From Clytia hemisphaerica (taxonomy: Eukaryota > Cnidaria > Hydrozoa > Leptothecata > Clytiidae): a stretch of DNA of 64,000 bases. A model generated the notes under the pieces. The model had not been told where the DNA came from. It saw only the letters and a list, made by a program, of their open reading frames with translations, and made no database searches. Of this stretch, positions 57,133 to 64,000 are shown piece after piece; within the stretch, counting starts at the first letter, position 1; every line of letters begins with the position of its first letter. The position numbers and the translations under genes were made by a program. The stretch spans positions 1,109,997-1,173,996 of the forward strand of contig CACVBU010000046.1 in the NCBI GenBank assembly GCA_902728285.1, read 5' to 3'.

Positions 57133-60100
57133 TTACACCTGTTTAATTTGTCCTGCACCAATCCCAAACGAAATTTCATTGTCCTCTGCACGTACATCAA
57201 AAGAGCGCTTTATGCGTCTAACGTTAGGTATATTGACGTCTTGGCAACCAAAATAACATTTTCGACAAATGGAAACATCGCAGTGGAAAAAGAGCCCAAT
57301 ATCTTTGGAGAAATGTTCAATGTAAGCAGGGTTTAAACTAAACCGAAGAACCTGATTGGTCGTTTGGTTGAGCATTTGGAAGGAATTTGCATCACCGCAT
57401 CTGAAACAATAATGCTGTGTGAGAATCTGTGATGATTTAGAAAAGTGATTTGGATCACGAGGTCTCTTTTTGAGCAAAATTCATAGGCTTCTAGGCTAAA
57501 GGCTCCTTCTATTTTCCGTCAACAAGGAGGAAAAGAGGGAAAGAGAGTAAATTGAATATTTGAGAAAATTTCAACAGTTCCCTCAAAAACCTTAGGTAGT
57601 TCACTTCTGTCTATCTTACAGGCTTTATGACGCTAGATAGACACACGTGATACTTAAAAAAGTCTTTGCACATCGCATATTGAACAACTAATGATAGATT
57701 AAATACCTGTTGCGTACGAAATAGTATTTTCGGCTGCCGTTCCATTGTCCCATTATGGATTCGGTCTTCGTGTAACAAGAGTCTAACACAATATTGATGC
57801 TCTCATGAGTGGTGTTCAAAACCAATTGGAAATACAGATATCGCTGTTCTTTCAGTTTCAAAGGGAATTCGTACGGTTGATATTTGTGGATAAAATCTTC
57901 GTCAATGTACATTTCGAACGTCACCAGTATCCGCCCGATCGGACCTATGTAATGAATGATACCGCGTTTGAGAATTAAAGGTTTAGTTTTTAAATAAGAG
58001 TGATAACGTTTGCTTACTCATCAATTTTAATTTAGAAGCTTTTTCACATTGAATTGACACGGATGTGAAGCAAAATTCACTTTTTTGCTTATATCATATA
58101 ACAATAGCAAGACACTGTCCTGATATGATATATGTGTCTGACATGAAACGGAAACGCTTATGTAAAAATAAAACCTTTAAAGGTCAAAATGTAGAATCTA
58201 AAGTAAAGAATTTTCTACGTACTCGAGTATGGAGTGCTGCTGTTCTCAGGAAGACTCTAGACAACTACAAATTCATGAAATTCACGACGTAATGGTTAAT
58301 ACAGAAGCACCCAAGATAACCCGGGCGTTTGCCACTACACTAGTTTTATTATTCAAATTTAGAATTAGTGGAAAACAACCGAGTTTTTTGGGCGTTACCA
58401 TACAAAACATCACGTTATGAATATCATGATCAGATAAGGCTGACGAACGCTCACTCACTATGAGGCAGAATGTAGACAGCTGCAGCATCTTTTTTCACCA
58501 ACGAATTCCGTCCTTCTTCATCTGTATGGTTGAAGCTTCTTTCTACAGTGCAAACGATTGGTCGCTTCTTGACGATTTCATCGTTGTGCCTGACGTGAAA
58601 TGACGGCATGACATAAGAGTCTAGTTTAGACAGCCCGCCTTTCGCCCTGCCTTTTTTTATTACCGAGTTTATGTATTTGCACTTTTGAGGACGGTATAGT
58701 GACTGAAGCGATTTGGAAAAACCCGCAATTCCGCCCCGCAAAATCGAGGACGGTAAAAGTGCTGATTTACCGTCGTCCTCAGCTGGTCAGGATCTACTCA
58801 AATTAGAACCTTACTTTCTCCGTCGCTGAAAAACACACATACATTAACTCGCTATTGTGAATTTCAAAAGTGAGAAAGTCAATGCATTGCTTCTTTTATG
58901 ACGTCAATGTGATGACTTTGTTCAAGAAGCAAAATGTTGGTTGTCTAAACTAAGATACCCTATTTTTCAATCCTGTCCAAATCCTTGACCAAATAATGGC
59001 TCACTTAATCTGTTATCATCAAAATGCATTTATAGAAGAACACCTGCATGATTTTTTAACTCTTTAAGTTTGCTAAGGGTGAAGCCTTCATGTAAGATGA
59101 TGCCCATCATGGTAATGAGTTATGAGTTTGATACAAGGAGCTTATTTGTTTTGCTAGTTGCAGTTGATGTTATCTAATTCGACGATCTACCATTTAATGC
59201 GCTCCCTTATTCGATGAAAGCTCAATTCCCTTTGAAATCGAATTAGAGAACACCAACTGTATATCTTACCTGAAGCTTGGTATTTTGATAGCGTAATGGA
59301 AAGTATTTAAGTAGGTTATATGGGTAGTGTTTGCCACAACACGTGTCCAACAAGCGCTGTAATTGGTGGATATTGTCATGTGACCTGAACCTAGTCTAGC
59401 TGTGCATTCTGATTGGTCGAGATGAGCTTTGATCATTTGGTAAGGTGCAAAGAAAGACTTGTTGATTGAAACTGTGAATCCGTTTTTTTCGCATTTCACT
59501 TCGACAGGATCTGATAGTGAACAAATAAAAGACTGGATATTGATTTTCAAAAGACACAATTTCCGATGATTTATGGAAGGTCGTAATTCATTACAATTGC
59601 CTTGCAATCTGTTAAAAAGACGTAATAACCTTCGAAATTCTAGGCCAATAGAAGTCGTTTTTGAATCTCTATTTATCATTTAACATTGTTCATTACCATC
59701 GTGGTCTAAAAGACTTCAAGAATTTAAGGGACAATGTTGAATAATCTAAAAAGTATATCTAAACCCTCATTAACCTCGTTCTGACGCCATGACGAAATCT
59801 GCATATTGGATACGAGGCTGTGAAACACAAAAATCCTCTGGGTCACTTGTCACTAGTCTCTGCGCGATCAATCGATATTTCTTCACGTAGTCACGCACAA
59901 AATCACGTAAGTTGATCACCAAAATGGTGGAATTCAAAATAATGACGTCACGATGTTTGATCACCTTAGCAACAGCTTTTTGATTGACGTCATAGATAAA
60001 AGCATCGATTTCGTCTACTGAATACAATTTGATCTGTAGTAAAAAACATCAACAGATGAACGATTTGTTATAATGGTGATGGGAGAAAATATAAACATTA

Positions 60101-60217
60101 GGTGAAATTTCCTTACCGTTCTGCGAAATTTGATGATGATTTGGTGGATATTTATCGGAACGATAGATCCAGGTTCAGGAATAATTTCCATGATTCGATT
60201 TCTGTTTAACCCGAGGT
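57133..60217 (-). CDS. Zona pellucida (ZP) domain protein, 6 exons
   Basis: Exons (minus strand) 60,117-60,217, 59,775-60,033, 59,270-59,510, 58,459-58,589, 57,707-57,944 and 57,133-57,400 have GT/AG borders and agreeing phases. ZP-N: PVEVKCEKNGFTVSINKSFF, SECTARLGSGHMTISTNYSA. Linker: KKRPIVCTVERS. ZP-C: FPLKLKEQRYLYFQLVLNTT, NIVLDSCYTK and FFHCDVSICRKCYFGCQDV. A furin-type site RRIKR/S follows, as in ZP proteins released for polymerisation. ZP modules build extracellular filaments such as egg coats and cuticles. The first two exons (including MEIIPEPGSIVPINIHQII and VNQKAVAKVIKHRDVIILN) precede the ZP module and are not recognised; an upstream exon with the signal peptide is probably missing. 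The last exon either stops at 57,133 or splices on at CAG/GTGTAAG to a membrane anchor. Confidence 0.85.
57980..58150. repeat. Intronic repeat shared with 60,480-60,680
   Basis: 'gtttgcttactcatc.attttaattta', 'ttgaattgacac' and 'gacac(t/c)gtcct' occur in the same order at both places, one in a ZP-gene intron and one upstream of its first visible exon. Either a dispersed repeat or trace of a local duplication. Confidence 0.65.
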
Positions 60218-60831
60218 CTAACGAAAAGAATAGTAGAGAACGAGGTTTGACTTGAGTAATCGAAATGAGTCAACAAGGCAAATAAAATAAAGGCCGTTGC
60301 GGTGCAACTGCTTTAGCGTCAGAAATTTAAGCAGAGGCTTTTGTTTAAGATAAATATTCTATTGGTGGCCCCTTTGAAATTTCACTTTTAAAGCTTGGAT
60401 AGCTTCGTTTAAGGAATGGCTTGATGTTGGTTCGGGATCCATGAAATATCAACACGGAAAGTTATGTGAAAGGTTTTGCTTTTAATGATAAGAGTGATAT
60501 TGTTTGCTTACTCATCGATTTTAATTTACAAGCCTTATGATATTGAATTGACACAGACGTGGAGCATGATTGGTCAGAAAAATGAAAAGAAAAACATCTT
60601 TGGTTTATTCAGCACAATATAACAATAGGGAGACACCGTCCTTATTTGAAACATGTGTCTAATAAGAAACGGGAACAATAAAACCTTTAAGTAAGTAGAA
60701 AACGACCTACCTCCGATCATGATCAGCTGACAGAATTTCGAGGACGCGCGACTGAAACAGAATAAGAATTGCTCACGTGTAAGAACAGAGGAATGAACGG
60801 AACAGTACTCTTTAAAATAATAAGTCAATAG
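60218..60831. other. Region upstream of the visible ZP exons
   Basis: Probably an intron or the 5' flank of the ZP gene. Contains the repeat shared with 57,980-58,150. No exon with a signal peptide was identified. Confidence 0.45.
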
Positions 60832-60857
60832 CAAGACATAGTCGAACGAACTTGACA

Positions 60858-60918
60858 GGAGTAATGTTAATTTTTATTTTTAAACATGTTTCGATATATT
60901 AATATCATCATCAGTAAT
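60858..60918 (-). ncRNA. Hammerhead-ribozyme-like motif, PLE copy 2
   Basis: Minus strand: CTGATGA (60,908-60,914), stem II GATAT/ATATC, GAAAC (60,888-60,892), stem III ATGTT...AACAT. Both stems differ in sequence from copy 1 but remain paired. No matching motif was found near the 5' end. Confidence 0.5.
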
Positions 60919-61025
60919 TATTTAGTGTTCTAAAAATAAATAAAAATTAGGTTATTAAAAGTGCAAGTAAAATGATAAAATGAGACGAAGTATAAGGACA
61001 AAATCAAAATAATCAAACTATCAAA

Positions 61026-63533
61026 TTAACTTTTCAACGTTTTCTGGATATTCAGGACACCTCTTAAACGTTCATTCCATAAGTACTCCCTTTCAGACAA
61101 AGAGTACTTTCCTCTAGAGTACATGTTTTCAAGGTACTGAACTGAGAAGTCAGTTTTCTCTTTACCAACACTACAAGTTTTCGAGTGTTCCAAAACTGCC
61201 GAGGTTCGTGATTTTTGGAAATGTTCCTTAAACCTTTGACCAAATTTTGTGGTAGTTTTACCAACATAGAGTGATAAGCACGAGCACGAAATACAATAGA
61301 TACCTACCACAGTTTGAACACGATAAAGAACTGTCAACAGGATAACTACGACCATTGGTTGGTGATTCAATATGACTATTTTCGTTACGAATATCGTTGG
61401 AGCAAACAACACAACGCCGAGAACAAGCTTGTGGAAAGTTACTTTTGATATGGTTTTGAAACAAGAGACTACCGATTGAAGAACCGTTACATTTTACAAT
61501 ATCAAGTTTAATTTGATGATGACTGAGGGTTTTGTTGATACGACTAGCAAAGCGTTCAACTGTTTTTTCATATGATGTACCTGAGAGAATGACCCATCTA
61601 ACAGCATTAACTTCGGTTTCTGAACGTCCAGTAGGGGTAAGGTTTCTCTGGAGGGTATGAGCTTGTTGTAAGATGTTATCCACCATTTGCGGACAATATC
61701 CAGAATTGATACATCTTTCTCTCAATTTTTCAACGGCTTGAAGGAAATCACAGTCTCTAGAGCATAGGCGGCGGAGTCTGAGTAGCTGACTTTTTACGAT
61801 ACCTTTAAAGCAGTGGCTAGGGTGCGCTGATCCGAACTTAACAAAGGAGTTGGATGCTGTTTGTTTGCGAAATTCACGGGTATGGAACTGGCCGTTTTCG
61901 ATGAAAATTTCAATGTCGAGTAGGTGGATAGATTCTGAAGATATTTCATGGGTAAGAAAAAGATCAAATTTGTTGAATTGTCTATTCAAGAGTTCAAAGA
62001 ATTCACGAAAATCTTCTTTCCCAAGAAAAACTCCTCCACAGTCATCAATGAATCTTTTCCACAATTTCAAATTTTGATCAAACGTTGCTTTAAAGTCTGG
62101 GTTGGAATTCAGTAAGTCTCTCATGATATAGCTCAGAAAGATATTTGCCAGTGGGACACAATGCTTACCACCGGTAGGGATACCTTTATTCAAAATGTAA
62201 AATTTATTGTCCCAAATGATTTGTTGATTTTCAAGGGTGTAAATGATCAAATCTAATAAGCTTGATTTAATTTCAAAGGACCAAGTCGTACATTTATCAA
62301 AACAGTCCATTAAGGCGATTCTCAGATATTCAAATTTTACCAAGCATTGTACCCCATGCTTGGACGTCAATTCCAAACAAAATCAAATCTGTAAAATCCC
62401 ATGACTCATTTCTAGCAACGTTGTTCAATTCATCAAAGTCAATCAAGATAGTGGTCGAGTCTTTTGTGTATTCAAATTTACGATAGAGGTGTGAGAAATG
62501 CCTCTAGCCAGGATTGGGCACGAGACATCTGACATGATGACATACCTACGACAAGACGGGCAGGAATTCTGAGGCTAACTTCATTCGGTTTGATGTTCCT
62601 CAATTCTTCGATATCTAACTTATGAGCTTTAAGTAGGGGGTAGATATATGGTGTAGGCTGTTGAACAAAACATTCATTGGAATCAATTGCACGAGTATCT
62701 TTTCTAGTACCATCCTTGTTTTTCAAATTGCCCTCGGCACCCCCAGGAAGGATACCGGTTACTGCTGTTAATTCATTTCTCGTAATAAAATCAACTTTAT
62801 AAAGTTCTGTCATTTTTTGGTCAACAAATCTTCTATTTTCTTCCCAGTTGGATGATTGGTTGGGGCATAATTCTGCTATTTTTGTTATGTTCGTTTCTTC
62901 AATTATCTTACGCTGCTCAAAATCAATGATGAGTATCAGATTTCCTTTATCAACCTTTCTGATATCAATAGTCTTTTGTTTGACTAATGATTTCAGTTCT
63001 GAGAGTGCGTTGCGGAGCACTTTCGGTAGATTATCATTTCTTGCTTTCTTTTTTGAACGAGCAAGATTTATACATTTTTGATTCAGTTCATCAAGTTCTT
63101 TATGAAGCTGCTTTGTGACACCGTTATGCAGGTCTCTCTCTCGAGGTTGTGAATACTTCAAATTACGTGGTATACGTTTATCCCTGGTAAAATTATCATG
63201 TGTATCATTTATTTCTTGCTCATTCACTGTATTGGTATCGTTGTTGTTACTTTCATCCTGCGTTTCTGTCAATCTCTCGTCAAGGTCGCCTATTCGATCC
63301 ATAGCACGAAAACCTTCTAAGATAAGGATTTCCTCCTCTTTGATGTTATTAGTTGATGAAGGAATAAAACCTGATCCTAAGGATAACAAAACCTTTTGAT
63401 GATACGTTATGTCTGTGCTCGAAAGGTTTATGACAGAATTCAGTCCATCATTCACAAAATACTTTTTAAATTTCCTCATTTTAAAACGTTCTCTTGATTT
63501 ACGATTTCTTTCTTTCGTTCGGCAACTCGTCAA
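61026..63533 (-). pseudogene. PLE reverse transcriptase and GIY-YIG endonuclease, frameshifted
   Basis: The N-terminal part (62,478-63,533) has VLLSLGSGFIPS, IRKVDKGNLILIIDF, YIYPLLKAHK and LRIPARLVVG, the PLE-specific blocks ahead of the RT fingers. The middle part (61,258 to about 62,360) has KGIPTGGKHCVPLANIFLSY, RFIDDCGGVF and a Cys-rich linker (CSRRCVVCSNDI). The endonuclease (61,026-61,320) has YCISCSCLSLYVGKTTTKF, QRFKEHF and REYLWNERLRG; its GIY is disturbed by a frame change near 61,300. Frameshifts also lie near 62,480 and near 62,350, where the block holding the first catalytic Asp continues as garbled sequence. No ATG precedes MRKFKKYF, so an upstream exon or a lost start is likely. 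Closely related to copy 1 but clearly diverged. Confidence 0.85.
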
Positions 63534-63609
63534 AATATCACACTTCCCCTATTGTAACCCTGTTTTATCATTTGTAGAAATGCAATCAGGTTTAGATCTG
63601 ACGTATTGA

Positions 63610-64000
63610 GAAGGCAGACAATTTCACTTGCCCATGCATAATTACGAGCCCCTCCCCAACTTTATGAAGAAACACCCATGCCCCCTTCTTGAAGAAGCAC
63701 ACAAGTAAAAGTCGGACAATCAGAATCGTTTCTTTTAATGACTTACCCGTATTTAGTAAGTGCGACAAAGCAGACAAAATGAAACCCTTTGCGAGTCGGA
63801 AGCCACCGCAAAATCTTCTTGAGGTACTTCTTCCCAGACTCTTTATCGAGAACTACGTGACTTGTAGCGTTACTCAGCATTGGAGAGCTCGTCAAAATCT
63901 CCACCCTAGATTAAAATTGTGTATAGGAAAAAGATTCCATGGGATGACAACTTAGTAAAAGAAGAATTATCCTGAAGTTAATCACAATAATAAACAGTTG
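63610..64000. other. Window edge; no gene supported
   Basis: Short frames only on both strands. Nothing recognised. Confidence 0.4.

Larger units (their letters stand above)
60832..63600 (-). mobile_element. Penelope-like element, copy 2, nearly full length
   Basis: Starts at the shared 'agacatagtcg' 3' boundary and extends through the tail, endonuclease, reverse transcriptase and the N-terminal domain missing from copy 1. The 5' boundary near 63,600 is approximate. Confidence 0.85.

Overview
This is a stretch of AT-rich nuclear DNA from an animal, probably an invertebrate. Coding sequence is split into short exons with GT-AG introns whose phases match. Two ordinary host genes can be read: a RanBP1 gene on the + strand (48.9-51.9 kb) and a zona pellucida (ZP) domain gene on the - strand (57.1-60.2 kb). 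The sequence alone does not place the species; the mix of Penelope-like, non-LTR, Academ-like, hAT-like and piggyBac-like elements fits cnidarians, tunicates or other invertebrates. There are two assembly gaps (35,745-35,748 and 39,260).

Most of the rest is nested mobile DNA, usually with readable edges. 0.3-0.9 kb: end of a broken + strand gene. 1.56-9.22 kb: a DNA transposon with long inverted termini and a 3-bp target duplication, split by a 3.2-kb inserted segment and carrying a decayed transposase gene. 11.5-14.4 kb: a multi-exon + strand gene whose last exon is split by a 565-bp MITE, facing a RecQ-like helicase pseudogene (14.4-15.9 kb). 17.6-18.1 kb: G-rich MITE. 18.95-21.1 kb: a coiled-coil/transposase-like pseudogene. 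23.1-24.1 kb: non-autonomous hAT-like element. 24.65-26.83 kb: a large foldback element of tandem repeats, abutting the C-terminal half of an integrase-like gene. 27.5-34.25 kb: a TTAA-flanked, piggyBac-like frame holding a 5.3-kb LINE and a small two-exon gene. 35.2-37.9 kb: satellites. 39.3-41.8 kb: non-coding element full of one 14-mer. 43.0-48.3 kb: a second copy of the Academ-like family, with an XPG/FEN1-like nuclease and a CXC domain. 53.3-56.7 kb: inverted-repeat element holding a Penelope-like element (PLE). 60.8-63.6 kb: a second, longer PLE.

The strongest leads are these. (1) The two Academ-like elements (1.56-9.22 and 43.0-48.28 kb) share TAGTAG termini, 3-bp target duplications and a conserved D-D-E protein, but differ in accessory domains. 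(2) The LINE has a perfect U UUU UUA slippery heptamer where its ORF1 overlaps an ORF2 that has no usable AUG, which suggests -1 frameshifting. (3) Both PLEs carry hammerhead-ribozyme-like cores whose stem II and stem III pairings co-vary between copies. (4) The 39.3-41.8 kb element carries one 14-bp motif about nine times in both orientations. Two short insertions can be undone on paper to give continuous reading frames, and one has a paralogous empty site inside this window.
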